The translations under genes and the position numbers were made by a program. DNA of 64,000 nt, taken from the NCBI GenBank assembly GCA_910577515.1, contig CAJTLW010000006.1, forward strand, positions 62,001 to 126,000. The letters are read 5' to 3'. Under the pieces are notes generated by a model that saw nothing but the letters and a program-made list of their open reading frames with translations, was not told the origin of the DNA and made no database searches. Source of the stretch: an uncultured Vampirovibrio sp. GTDB taxonomy: Bacteria; Cyanobacteriota; Vampirovibrionia; Gastranaerophilales; Gastranaerophilaceae. Below, piece by piece: positions 8,431 through 16,278 of the stretch. Numbering within the stretch: the first letter of the stretch is position 1; the number at the start of each line of letters is the position of its first letter.

Positions 8431-9033
8431 TTATTTGCTGCTATTGTTATAAATTTCCAAAAGCTTTTTTGATTCTTTTTCTTTGCCTAAAAATTTATAA
8501 GCATAGGCAAGGTTTATATAAAAATCTTTTTCATCCCCTTTAAGATAAATTGCTTTAATTAAATTTTTCTTTGCCTTTTCATATTTACCTGTGCGAAGGT
8601 ATAATGTGCCTAAATTATAATAAGAATAGGCAAAATCTTTATTGTATTTAATAGCCAAAAGCAAATTTTTCTCTGCAAGTTCATAAGCTTTTTTGTTTAA
8701 AAATATACACCCTAAATTGTAATAAGCCTTGAAATATTCAGGATTAATCACAAGAGCTTTATTTAAATTTTCTACAGCTTTATTTAAATCAAGTTTATCT
8801 TCATAAATATTTGCAATTAAAACAAAAACCTCTTCGTCTTTTTGTTCCAAAGGCAGATTTTCCAATAGTTTTAATGCTTCATTAATATTATTTGTATTAT
8901 AAAGAGCATAAGCTTCTGTTTTTACATCATTATCCTCAGCCCATGCCTTATCAAAATTTAAAAAAGAAATTCCAAAAATCAGGCAAAAGCAAGCAATTAT
9001 AGTATTTAATCGTAAAATTCCGTTCTTTCTCAT
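8431..9033 (-). CDS. Exported TPR-repeat protein
   Basis: 200 residues. A signal peptide with a hydrophobic core (IIACFCLIFGISFLNF) and a likely cleavage at AWA-EDN near residue 33 is followed by four to five tetratricopeptide repeats (about 38-195); clear units include YFKAYYNLGCIFLNKKAYEL and SYYNLGTLYLRTGKYEKA. TPR domains mediate protein-protein contacts, so it is probably a periplasmic scaffold. No catalytic residues. It is transcribed toward bioB with a 54-bp gap and is divergent from the LCP gene. Partner unknown. Confidence 0.75.
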   Translation of the reverse strand: MRKNGILRLNTIIACFCLIFGISFLNFDKAWAEDNDVKTEAYALYNTNNINEALKLLENLPLEQKDEEVFVLIANIYEDKLDLNKAVENLNKALVINPEYFKAYYNLGCIFLNKKAYELAEKNLLLAIKYNKDFAYSYYNLGTLYLRTGKYEKAKKNLIKAIYLKGDEKDFYINLAYAYKFLGKEKESKKLLEIYNNSSK

Positions 9034-9086
9034 TTGATAAATTCCTTTTGTTTACATATAAAATGGTAACATTTAATTAATTTGTT

Positions 9087-9114
9087 TTGCAACTGATTAT
9101 TTTTAAAGTATAAT
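9087..9114 (+). promoter_or_regulatory. Sigma-70-type promoter of the LCP gene
   Basis: TTGCAA (9087-9092) and perfect TATAAT (9109-9114) with 16-bp spacing, about 60 bp before the ATG at 9174. Confidence 0.55.
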
Positions 9115-9173
9115 TTTTCCTATGAATAGTTTCTAACTTTCATAAAATTTCAAAAACAAGAGTATTAATAAAT

Positions 9174-10475
9174 ATGAATCAGTTATATGATCCTAAAAAC
9201 GCGTACAAGCCGGCAATAAAACCGGTGAGGAGGAGAACTTCAAATCAAACTGTAACAGGAAGCTTCTTTAAGTCTTTCTTTGGAAGCCTTCTAATCCTTT
9301 CTGTTATTGCTATTGTTTTATACAGAGCTGAAGTTATAAACTTTATAGGAGATGTTGGTACCTTTACACAACAGGTTACAGACCCGGATAAAAGGGTTGA
9401 ATTTTCTCTGCCGTTTTCCCCAAAGAGACAAAATATTCTTGTTATGGGCGTAGATGCCGTTTCAAACGAAGGCGGAGACCCATTTAAAGGAAACCGTTCT
9501 GACGCTATGCTTCTTGTAAGTATTGCCCCGCATGGAAAAAATGTTAATGTAATTTCAATTCCAAGAGACAGCAAAGTATACATTGCAGACAGAACAAAAC
9601 CTGATAAAATCAACCACGCTTTTGCGTACGGCGGAATAAATTTAACCGTTAAAACCGTTGAAGAAACCTTCGGAGTTAGGGTTGACCATTATATAGTTCT
9701 ATCAAACCAGGGGCTTGTTAAATTTATAGATACCATAGGCGGCCTCCCGATTTATATTGAAAAAGATATGTATTATAACGATATAAGCGGAGATTTACAT
9801 ATTAATTTACCTAAAGGAGACAGGGTTTTAACAGGTAAAGAAGCCGAAGGTTATATGCGCTTTAGAAAAGATGCACTTGGTGACATCGGAAGAATTCGCC
9901 GCCAGCAATGGTTTTTTAACGCTCTCGGTGCAAGAATGAAAGACTCGCAAGTGTTGGTTAAAATCCCTGAAGTTTTAAAGGTAATGCCAAAGTATATTTT
10001 AACAGACCTTTCTGTCTATGAATTATCCCAATATGCAGCCTTAGCTAAAAATATTGATATGGCAACCGTTCAGGTTGCAACATTGCCGGGGTCTCCATCA
10101 CAAAGAGGAAGTATCAGCTATTGGATTTTAGACCCTGAAAAAACTCAGGATATAATTAACAGGCTCGTTTACAGAGATAAACCAAAAGCCTTAAACGGCC
10201 CTGTTTCTGTAGGTATTTTATACACACCGGATATGCAAACTAAAGCTGAAGATTTAAAACAGGCGCTTGAAAATAACGGTTTAAATGTAAATATGAAATC
10301 GGCCGCAAAATTAGGTCACGACCATATTGCTATTCACAATCTTGATTTGCCTACAGAAGTTATCGCAAGCCTTAAAAAACATATCCCCGATATGAAAAAC
10401 AAACAAACCGTTTATGACCCCATCGGCTTAAATAAAGCCGGAAGAGATTTCACCATCATCCTCGCCGGTTCTTAA
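9174..10475 (+). CDS. LytR-CpsA-Psr (LCP) family cell-wall glycopolymer ligase
   Basis: 433 residues. A basic cytoplasmic N-terminus (KPVRRRT), one membrane helix (about 33-51), then an LCP domain (about 92-255). Family features include ILVMGVDAV, NRSDAMLLVSI (Asp for metal/pyrophosphate), VNVISIPRDSKVYI (catalytic Arg), KINHAFAYGG and GDIGRIRRQQWF. The C-terminal 95 residues form a LytR_C-type domain (GILYTPDMQTKAEDLKQAL). LCP enzymes transfer polyprenyl-linked glycans to peptidoglycan or protein outside the inner membrane. In a diderm this could attach a surface glycan (inference). Monocistronic, with its own promoter, and converging on a small XRE gene 2 bp away. Confidence 0.9.
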   Translation: MNQLYDPKNAYKPAIKPVRRRTSNQTVTGSFFKSFFGSLLILSVIAIVLYRAEVINFIGDVGTFTQQVTDPDKRVEFSLPFSPKRQNILVMGVDAVSNEGGDPFKGNRSDAMLLVSIAPHGKNVNVISIPRDSKVYIADRTKPDKINHAFAYGGINLTVKTVEETFGVRVDHYIVLSNQGLVKFIDTIGGLPIYIEKDMYYNDISGDLHINLPKGDRVLTGKEAEGYMRFRKDALGDIGRIRRQQWFFNALGARMKDSQVLVKIPEVLKVMPKYILTDLSVYELSQYAALAKNIDMATVQVATLPGSPSQRGSISYWILDPEKTQDIINRLVYRDKPKALNGPVSVGILYTPDMQTKAEDLKQALENNGLNVNMKSAAKLGHDHIAIHNLDLPTEVIASLKKHIPDMKNKQTVYDPIGLNKAGRDFTIILAGS

Positions 10476-10477
10476 AA

Positions 10478-10681
10478 TTAATCCGGTATATATTTGAAAA
10501 TATCGTTGGTATCACATTCAAGTGCGTAGCATAATTTATTCAGCGTTTCTAAATCAATACGTGTATAGTTGCCTTTGTAGATTTTAAGAATTATATGACT
10601 GTCAAGACCTGTTAATTTTACAATGTCGCGTCTATCCAGTTTCTTTTCACCTAAAATTTTTGCAAACCTGTTTTCTATCAT
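10478..10681 (-). CDS. Small XRE/Cro-type helix-turn-helix regulator
   Basis: 67 residues, just one HTH domain: RRDIVKLTGLDSHIILKIYKGN is the helix-turn-helix region, followed by the typical LETLNKLCYALECDTNDIFKY tail of stand-alone Cro/C1-type repressors. The upstream region (10682-10781), shared with a broken divergent gene, carries two palindromes that fit operator sites. Autoregulation is therefore likely (inference). Confidence 0.85.
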   Translation of the reverse strand: MIENRFAKILGEKKLDRRDIVKLTGLDSHIILKIYKGNYTRIDLETLNKLCYALECDTNDIFKYIPD

Positions 10682-10722
10682 TTAATCATAATAATACCTG
10701 CGTAGCTATATATCTTATTTAG

Positions 10723-10756
10723 TAGTTTACATAACTAAACAGTATATTTACATACT
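10723..10756. promoter_or_regulatory. Paired palindromic operator candidates
   Basis: Two inverted repeats in tandem: TAGTT-N5-AACTA (10723-10737) and AGTAT-N6-ATACT (10741-10756), with centres about 18 bp apart and a related core (TTTACATA). They lie in the divergent intergenic region of the XRE gene at 10478-10681, the usual place for a Cro-like autoregulator. Confidence 0.5.
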
Positions 10757-10781
10757 ATTTTTTTTAATATATTGTAATATT

Positions 10782-11098
10782 ATGAACAATCAATTAAACA
10801 TAAGAATAGAACTTGATGGCATATTAAATATAGACAGACGAAGAAAAAAATATGACAATACTGCACCCCAAAATAAAAATGCTTTAAAATTTATTGAAAA
10901 ATTATCAAAAAAATTTAATGTAATTCTAAAAACAAAACATAATAAAATTTAGCTGCAAAATGGCTTGCGGATAATGATATGTCAACTCTAATCCCTTGCC
11001 TTTTAAATAAAGAAGAAACCTTTACTCTATATATTGATGCCAAATGTTTAAACAACTGCAAAGATTTTGATGAATTTTATAATGTGCTTATAAGTTAA
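10782..11098 (+). pseudogene. Frameshifted HAD-phosphatase-like small gene
   Basis: A first reading frame from the ATG at 10782 gives 56 residues with RIELDGILNI and ALKFIEKLSKKFNVILKT, then stops at 10950-10952. Reading continues at once in another frame (10949-11098): LAAKWLADNDM, LYIDAKCLNN and DFDEFY. The order, xELDGxL then helix, VILxT, AxxWL, YIDAK, copies small HAD-type phosphatases (FDLDGTL ... DDK). One extra A in the run at 10944-10947 would restore a single protein of about 105 residues reading HNKNLAAKWL. The motif-I second Asp region is conserved but the first Asp is replaced by Glu, so activity is doubtful even if repaired. Either a real pseudogene, a slippage site or an assembly error. 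Confidence 0.55.
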
Positions 11099-11175
11099 AC
11101 AGAGTGCATTTTAAGTCTATTATCCCGTCATGCTGAACTATTTTCGGCATCTATCCGACATTAGATTTATGCAGA

Positions 11176-11232
11176 AGCTTAGATATTAAAAATTTATAGC
11201 AGTTTTAGCAACACTCATAGAATTTCTAAGCT
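11176..11232 (+). repeat. 57-bp palindromic repeat, copy A
   Basis: Ends are the inverted repeat AGCTTAGA (11176-11183) and TCTAAGCT (11225-11232). A second copy of the same length and orientation lies at 14249-14305, identical at about 49 of 57 positions by eye, including GTTTTAGCAAC and TCATAGAATTTCTAAGCT. Confidence 0.85.
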
Positions 11233-11281
11233 TTTTGGTTTTTAGTTTAATAAGTTAACTAAAGTATGTATTTTCTTGTAG

Positions 11282-11398
11282 AAAATTTCTTTATAAAAAA
11301 AAGACCGTTAAAAATTCGCGTCGCAATATTAATTGTGAACTTCTTAGCTGGTTTTCGGCCGGGCGAATCCCCGTGTCTTTTTTTTATAAAGAAATTTT
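11282..11398. repeat. 117-bp fold-back element with 24-bp perfect inverted repeats
   Basis: The left arm (11282-11305, beginning AAAATTTCTTTATA) and the right arm (11375-11398, ending TATAAAGAAATTTT) are exact reverse complements over 24 bp. The 69-bp interior has a nested pair ATTCGC (11314-11319) and GCGAAT (11363-11368) and is less AT-rich than its surroundings. It has the size and shape of a miniature inverted-repeat element or a structured RNA; no transposase is present. The right arm plus the following 20 bp resembles 14485-14525. Confidence 0.75.
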
Positions 11399-11678
11399 AG
11401 AAGAGAAAATCCAAAAAATAGCGAGGTTTTAATCCAATGCTAATTAGATGCCAAAACTAGTTCAGTATGACAGGGTTAAGTTTAAGATGACAAGTTTCTA
11501 TTGGCAATGTTTTATTGGCTTTCAAGAGTTTTTACTTTAAGTTTACTACCGTCTGCCCCAAGGGAGATTTTCGCACCTGTTATCAATACAATACATCCTC
11601 CATCCGGTTTATTAATGGTGCTTAAAATTATCCTAAACGGTTGATTTTTAATTTTAAAAAATATAAGACAATAAGTTT

Positions 11679-11879
11679 ATGAACACAAACGAAAAATGTC
11701 TTTTAAATTATTTAGCTTGCCTGAACACAGCATCTGGTGCGGCAGAGCATCTTATGAAATTTCTAAATCTGCACAACAGGAAAATTGAATTTCATAATTT
11801 AAACCCTATATTTGACATTATTGATGAAATGGAATTTTCAAACTATAATATAGCCTATGAACAAGAAAATTTGGGTTAA
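11679..11879 (+). CDS. Small hypothetical protein
   Basis: 66 residues, no recognised family, no signal or membrane segment. It overlaps the start of the CHASE2-GGDEF gene by 23 bp, which suggests translational coupling. The N-terminal half is moderately hydrophobic (LLNYLACLNTASGAAEHLMKFL) and the C-terminal half acidic. The ribosome site is weak. It may be a small partner of the GGDEF protein or not be real; the overlap is the main argument for it. Confidence 0.4.
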   Translation: MNTNEKCLLNYLACLNTASGAAEHLMKFLNLHNRKIEFHNLNPIFDIIDEMEFSNYNIAYEQENLG

Positions 11880-13668
11880 AGTTTCTTATATTTTAGCATC
11901 CCTGTTGGTTTTTGGGGTGTTTTTGTATTTAATTCAAATCCCTTCTGCAAAAGATTTTTTAACAAAAATTGAAAACACTACTTTTGATTTGAGGCAAAAT
12001 ATCGTTTCAAAACATAAAAAAACATCCGATAAAATCGTGATTATCGATGTAAACGATGCAAGTTATGAATATATTGTGGATAAATATGGTAGCTGGCCTG
12101 CCCCAAGAGCTTTTTGGGCAGATTTAATCACAAACCTTGAGCCTGTTCATCCTGATATGATAATTTTTGATATGCTCTTTTTAAAAAAACATAAGGCAGA
12201 CGGGGCTTCGGATTTTGAACTCATAAAAGCAGTAAACACCAATAAAAACGTTTACATTTCAATGAATTTGGATAATTACCCTCCTGAAGTCAGAATTCCG
12301 CCACAATTGCCGGATGCCTTAAAAAACACAATAGAAAATGATTTTTTGATAAAACAAAACCCTGATTTATCATATTCAAACTGCCGCCCTGTAATTGATG
12401 AAATATTAAACGGCACAAAAAATATAGGTTTAATCAATGTTCAAAGAGATAAAGACGGCATTTTAAGAACTATGCCCCCGTTTTCATATTATAAAGGCGC
12501 TTATTATAAGCACCTTACAATCCTTGCAGGGCTTGATTATTTGAATATCGATAAAAATTCTTTCAAAATGAACCGCAACGGAAATATCGCGCTTGATAAA
12601 AAGCATACGCTCCCCTTAACAAAAGAAGGCAAAGTAATTTTAAATTGGTATGGCCCTGAATGGAGCTTTAATTATGTTCCTTTGTGGAGAACGGTGGAAG
12701 CCATCAAAAAGAACGACAGGAAATTTTTAGAAGATAATTTTAAAGATAAAATTGTATTCGTTGGCGTTACCGCAAACAGTCTTTCTGATATTAAAAGCAC
12801 CCCTGTTTCCTATATGTTCCCGGGCGTTGAAGTTCAGGCAACGTTTTTAAACAATCTTCTTGATAACAATTTTATTAAAAAAACGAGCGTATTTTTTGAT
12901 ATATTAATTGCCCTTTTGCTTGCCGTATTAACGGGTTTTGGGGTTATGAATTTTAAAGCGCCGATGAAAGCTGTTTTATTGTTCTTCGGGCTTCAGGCGG
13001 CATATTTTGTAATCTCAATACTTCTTATGGGCTTTTTCAACATCTGGACAGGTTTAATTGCGCCTTTCGTATTGAGTATTTTAACCTTTATTGCAGCTTA
13101 CGTTGTTAAATATTTATTAACATCGCGCGATTATGAACACACCTATAAGCTTGCTGTCACAGACGGTTTAACCGAAATGTTCAACCACAGATATTTTCAA
13201 GAACAAATGACCAATAATATAGGAAACGCAAAAAGGTATAATAGCGTATTCTCTTTAATTATGGTAGATATTGATTTCTTTAAAAAGTTTAATGATACAT
13301 ACGGACACCAATCAGGCGATGCTGTTTTAAGGCAGGTAGCCCAAACCATAAAAAGAAATATCCGCTCAACCGATATCCCCTGTAGATATGGCGGCGAAGA
13401 AATGTCTGTCATCTTAACAAACACAAACAAAGAAGATGCAGTTAAAACTGCAATTAAAATTTGCGAAGCGGTAAGAAACAAAGAATTTGAGCTTGCAACC
13501 GGCGATTGGACACATGTTACAATAAGCCTTGGGGTTGCTGCAATGCCTGAAAACGGCGACACAACAGAAAAATTAATTGAATATGCCGATAAATGCTTAT
13601 ACATAGCAAAAAGAAACGGCAGAAATCAAGTCGTATCCGAAGCCCCCGAAGACACTCCGACAGAGTAG
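11857..13668 (+). CDS. CHASE2-domain diguanylate cyclase (GGDEF)
   Basis: 603 residues. A membrane helix at about 8-25 is followed by an extracytoplasmic CHASE2 sensor (about 35-330; VIIDVNDASYEYI and VFVGVTANSLSDI are typical), then three transmembrane helices (about 345-420) and a cytoplasmic GGDEF domain (about 435-595). The active site reads GGEEM (about 511-515), a functional variant of GG(D/E)EF, with DIDFFKKFNDTYGHQ_GD upstream. An inhibitory I-site RSTD is placed exactly five residues before it. It should make cyclic di-GMP from GTP in response to a periplasmic signal. No EAL or PilZ protein is in the window. It is flanked by regulators and direct repeats. Confidence 0.92.
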   Translation: MNKKIWVKVSYILASLLVFGVFLYLIQIPSAKDFLTKIENTTFDLRQNIVSKHKKTSDKIVIIDVNDASYEYIVDKYGSWPAPRAFWADLITNLEPVHPDMIIFDMLFLKKHKADGASDFELIKAVNTNKNVYISMNLDNYPPEVRIPPQLPDALKNTIENDFLIKQNPDLSYSNCRPVIDEILNGTKNIGLINVQRDKDGILRTMPPFSYYKGAYYKHLTILAGLDYLNIDKNSFKMNRNGNIALDKKHTLPLTKEGKVILNWYGPEWSFNYVPLWRTVEAIKKNDRKFLEDNFKDKIVFVGVTANSLSDIKSTPVSYMFPGVEVQATFLNNLLDNNFIKKTSVFFDILIALLLAVLTGFGVMNFKAPMKAVLLFFGLQAAYFVISILLMGFFNIWTGLIAPFVLSILTFIAAYVVKYLLTSRDYEHTYKLAVTDGLTEMFNHRYFQEQMTNNIGNAKRYNSVFSLIMVDIDFFKKFNDTYGHQSGDAVLRQVAQTIKRNIRSTDIPCRYGGEEMSVILTNTNKEDAVKTAIKICEAVRNKEFELATGDWTHVTISLGVAAMPENGDTTEKLIEYADKCLYIAKRNGRNQVVSEAPEDTPTE

Positions 13669-13670
13669 AG

Positions 13671-13916
13671 TTATTTTCTTTTAACGGGAATTAAATCATA
13701 CCCCAAAGCATCTGCCAAAATGCAGGCTTCTTCGTATGTAAAAGTATTTCTGGTCAATTTACCTTGTAAAGATTGATAAGTATAGTTCTTATTCGTCTTA
13801 TCAGATAAAATTCTGACAACATCCTCATATTTAATATCTTCGGAATTACAAAATGCTCTTACGTACTTTTTACTATTCATTCTGTAATAGTAAAATTGTT
13901 TGCAATTTTTAGCCAT
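13671..13916 (-). CDS. Small XRE-like DNA-binding protein
   Basis: 81 residues. The middle has a helix-turn-helix-like order (YEDVVRILSDKTNKNYTYQSLQGKL), and the end ADALGYDLIPVKRK closely resembles the end of the regulator at 18721-18939 (LDFLGYELQIVKKK), so both belong to one family of small single-domain regulators. It is 2 bp from the GGDEF gene, tail to tail. Two near-perfect 18-bp palindromes lie just upstream (13929-13966), between it and the divergent gene at 14002. Autoregulator of this pair is the likely role (inference). Confidence 0.7.
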   Translation of the reverse strand: MAKNCKQFYYYRMNSKKYVRAFCNSEDIKYEDVVRILSDKTNKNYTYQSLQGKLTRNTFTYEEACILADALGYDLIPVKRK

Positions 13917-13928
13917 ATTTGATAATAT

Positions 13929-13966
13929 TTATTCGTATACAAATAATTTTATTTATATACAAATAA
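13929..13966. promoter_or_regulatory. Twin 18-bp operator palindromes
   Basis: TTATTCGTATACAAATAA (13929-13946) and TTATTTATATACAAATAA (13949-13966) are each palindromic at 16 of 18 positions around a consensus TTATTTGTATACAAATAA, and their centres are 20 bp (two helical turns) apart. They fill the divergent region between the regulator at 13671-13916 and the gene at 14002, so they are probable binding sites of that regulator. Confidence 0.7.
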
Positions 13967-14001
13967 AATAACTTTACAAAAAGATACAAAAGAGGTTTAT
14001 A

Positions 14002-14202
14002 ATGTCTGCAAAAATGTCAGATTTAGAAAAATTGGAAGAAATGGAATTTTATTTTACGGATTTGCTTGATTCGATAAGAGTTATAAAAAAATGCTTAAAG
14101 GAAAATTTCGACGGCGACATAAGCGAATATGTATGTAATGTACATAAAAAAGTAGATGCAATATATGAAATTCTTTACGCACAAAAGCCGTCAAAACGTT
14201 AA
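14002..14202 (+). CDS. Small hypothetical protein
   Basis: 66 residues, largely helical and charged (MSDLEKLEEMEFYFTDLLDS near the N-terminus, VHKKVDAIYEILYAQ near the end); no recognised family. AGAGG lies seven bases before the ATG, a good ribosome site. It is divergent from the small XRE-like gene and shares its operator region, so it is probably the regulated partner. The arrangement, small regulator plus small divergent helical protein, resembles prophage or antitoxin-like modules, but nothing in the sequence proves that. Confidence 0.55.
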   Translation: MSAKMSDLEKLEEMEFYFTDLLDSIRVIKKCLKENFDGDISEYVCNVHKKVDAIYEILYAQKPSKR

Positions 14203-14248
14203 ACTGCACGCTTGAAGCACAATTTGCTATATCTCTATTGTTTTTGGA

Positions 14249-14305
14249 AGCTTAGATATTTAAATTTATTGGCGGTTTTAGCAACGTTCATAGAATTTCT
14301 AAGCT
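14249..14305 (+). repeat. 57-bp palindromic repeat, copy B
   Basis: Same length, orientation and terminal inverted repeat (AGCTTAGA/TCTAAGCT) as copy A at 11176-11232. The two copies bracket the CHASE2-GGDEF gene and its small neighbours as direct repeats. Confidence 0.85.
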
Positions 14306-14329
14306 CACTTTTTATTGTTCGCAAACTCG

Positions 14330-14358
14330 TTGGCATTTTAAGCTAAAGGAAATGCCAA
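14330..14358. repeat. Hairpin (9-bp perfect stem)
   Basis: TTGGCATTT (14330-14338) and AAATGCCAA (14350-14358) form a perfect stem with an 11-base loop. No T run follows, so it is not a standard terminator; its role is unknown. Confidence 0.5.
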
Positions 14359-14622
14359 CTCAAACATGCTCACTTTATATGTTCGCTAACAAATTCTTAT
14401 TCTCTTATGCTTGACGCCAATAAATTTAAACATCCGAGCTTCTTATCCATAGAACTCATTAAGCCGCAAATTTTTCCTGTGTCCTTTTTTATGAAATAAT
14501 TTTATGAAGGGAAAATCTAAAACCCCATAAACCGGCTACACAATTAAAAATCCTCAAAAGTTGCGCTAATTTTTTTTTAATAATATAATCATCCTTGAAT
14601 ATTAAAAAGGAAGGCAAGAAAA

Positions 14623-14964
14623 ATGGCAAATTCAGTTGTTATAGTAGGGCGCGTAGGGCAAGACCCCGAAATGAAATATTATGACAGCGGAAAAATCAGA
14701 ACCACTTTTTCTGTTGCCGTAAACCGCTGGGACTCAAGAACTAAAGAACAGGTTACAGACTGGTTTAATATTGAAGTTTGGGATAAACAGGCAGAAATTG
14801 CAGGCGAATGGGTGAAAAAAGGAAGCCTTGTCGGTGTTGAAGGAAGAGTTGCTTCAAGCAAATGGCAAACTCCTGAAGGTGAAATGGCCGAAAGATTTTT
14901 AATAAGATGTTCAAATTTAAGACTTATGAACTCCAAAAAGGATGAAAACCAAGGGATTGCTTAG
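14623..14964 (+). CDS. ssb: Single-stranded DNA-binding protein, no acidic tail
   Basis: 113 residues forming one OB-fold. Family features: NSVVIVGRVGQDPEMKYY, VAVNRW, DWFNIEVWDKQAE and GSLVGVEGRV. The fold takes up almost the whole protein; the flexible linker and the acidic DDDIPF-like tip that recruits repair and replication proteins in most bacterial SSBs are absent (it ends KKDENQGIA). It may be a secondary or naturally tail-less SSB. AAGGAAGGC upstream gives a good ribosome site. The next gene begins at the base after its stop, so they are one transcript, an unusual pairing. Confidence 0.92.
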   Translation: MANSVVIVGRVGQDPEMKYYDSGKIRTTFSVAVNRWDSRTKEQVTDWFNIEVWDKQAEIAGEWVKKGSLVGVEGRVASSKWQTPEGEMAERFLIRCSNLRLMNSKKDENQGIA

Positions 14965-16278
14965 ATGTTAATTTCTAATTCCATAGGCATTGTAGCAGAT
15001 GATTTAACCGGCGCAAACGATACAGCCCTTCAGTTTTTTATGAAAGGCTCAAATACGGAAATCATTCTTGATGTAAATTCGCTGAATGAAAACCACCTGA
15101 ATGTTGAAACCTGGGCGCTTTGCAACGAAACAAGAAACATAGCACCTGAAGATGCAGGAAAAATCGTATTTGAAGCCACAAGGGTTCTAAAAGAAAAATT
15201 CGGTATAGAATATTTTTATAAAAAAATTGATTCAACCCTAAGGGGCAATATATCCGTTGAAATTCTTGCCATGCTTGAAGCTACAGGATATGATGCAGCA
15301 ATTGTGGCACCGGCTTTTGTGCAGGAAGGAAGAATTACAATCGGCGGATACCAGCTTTTAAAAGGCATACCGATAGAAAGAACCGATGCCGCACGAGATC
15401 CGAAAGCACCGATTTATGAATCTTATATCCCCGATATCTTAAAAAGGGGCTTATCTGAAAACGCCCATAACCTTGTTGCATCAATTGAAATGAAAACCAT
15501 TGCAAAAGGTGCAGGCCCTATCGCTCTAAAATTAAATGAACTTATTTCAGAGGGTAAAAAATTAATAGTTATGGATTCCGTTTCCACTGTTGATTTTGAA
15601 CAGATTGTGCTTGCAATGCAAAAAAGTTCTTATAATATTCTACCCGCTGGCTCTGCAGGTCTTGCGCATGCCCTTGGCGCCGTCTGGCTTTCTGAAATTA
15701 AACCCCCGCTTCAAAAACAGATACCAAACCTGCCAAAGTTAATCCTTTCAGGCTCTGCAACCTCTTTAACCGCCTTACAAATGAAAAAGCTTGAAATGGA
15801 TATGGATATTGATAAAACATATTTCATTTCGCTCTCGCTTGATGACGTTTTAAAAGAGCCGGATAGCATCTTAATCGATAGAATTGCTTCAAACCTTGTT
15901 AAAGATAATATTGTTGCTGTACATGTTTGTGATTTAGAAGAAGAATTAACCAATGAAGAAGCTAAAAGCAGACTAATTGATGAAGGCATTACTAAAGAAG
16001 ATTTAGCAACAAGAATAACCGATTACCTTGCAAAACTTGCAAATAATGTTAAACAGAAATCCGAATTTATTTTAATCACAATCGGCGGAGAAACATCATA
16101 CAGATGCTCTAAAGCCATAAATTGTGAATATTTTCAGGTAGTAGATGCTATTTTACCATCTATTCCTTTATGTATGGATTCAAACGCACAACTAATTGTT
16201 ACAAAATCAGGCAATTTGGGTACATCTTCTACCCTAATTGATATAGTAAAATATTTTGAGCATCACATTAATGAATAA
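14965..16278 (+). CDS. Four-carbon acid sugar kinase (DUF1537/OtnK-DtnK family)
   Basis: 437 residues. The N-terminal domain begins IGIVADDLTGANDTALQF, the substrate-binding signature of the family (ADDxTGAxD); FYKKIDSTLRGN follows. The C-terminal nucleotide-binding domain has LSGSATSLT and ITIGGETSYR. These kinases phosphorylate D-threonate, L-threonate or D-erythronate at O4. The next gene overlaps by 8 bp and encodes the PdxA-like dehydrogenase that normally oxidises and decarboxylates the product, which supports a catabolic route to dihydroxyacetone phosphate. The exact acid sugar cannot be told. It starts directly after ssb. Confidence 0.85.
   Translation: MLISNSIGIVADDLTGANDTALQFFMKGSNTEIILDVNSLNENHLNVETWALCNETRNIAPEDAGKIVFEATRVLKEKFGIEYFYKKIDSTLRGNISVEILAMLEATGYDAAIVAPAFVQEGRITIGGYQLLKGIPIERTDAARDPKAPIYESYIPDILKRGLSENAHNLVASIEMKTIAKGAGPIALKLNELISEGKKLIVMDSVSTVDFEQIVLAMQKSSYNILPAGSAGLAHALGAVWLSEIKPPLQKQIPNLPKLILSGSATSLTALQMKKLEMDMDIDKTYFISLSLDDVLKEPDSILIDRIASNLVKDNIVAVHVCDLEEELTNEEAKSRLIDEGITKEDLATRITDYLAKLANNVKQKSEFILITIGGETSYRCSKAINCEYFQVVDAILPSIPLCMDSNAQLIVTKSGNLGTSSTLIDIVKYFEHHINE

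Larger units (their letters stand above)
11099..11678. other. 580-bp non-coding stretch
   Basis: No convincing gene. It holds one copy of a 57-bp palindromic repeat (11176-11232), a 117-bp inverted-repeat element (11282-11398), and shared sequence after it (about 11399-11418) that recurs near 14495-14525. The last 280 bp show no further structure that could be recognised, apart from an AT-rich promoter-like end before 11679. Confidence 0.6.
14203..14622. other. 420-bp non-coding stretch
   Basis: No gene seen. It contains the second 57-bp repeat (14249-14305), a hairpin at 14330-14358, a short direct repeat (GCTCACTTT...GTTCGC near 14303 and again near 14369), a segment at 14477-14525 resembling the one after the fold-back element at 11282-11398, and the AT-rich promoter region of ssb. 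Confidence 0.6.

Noticed and set aside
11306..11374. Interior of the fold-back element as a tRNA (GCGAATCC resembles a T loop)
   Set aside because: No acceptor or anticodon arms can be drawn; the arms are the 24-bp repeat instead.
11282..11398. Integron attC site
   Set aside because: No GTTRRRY/RYYYAAC core sites at the ends and no integrase or cassette array.
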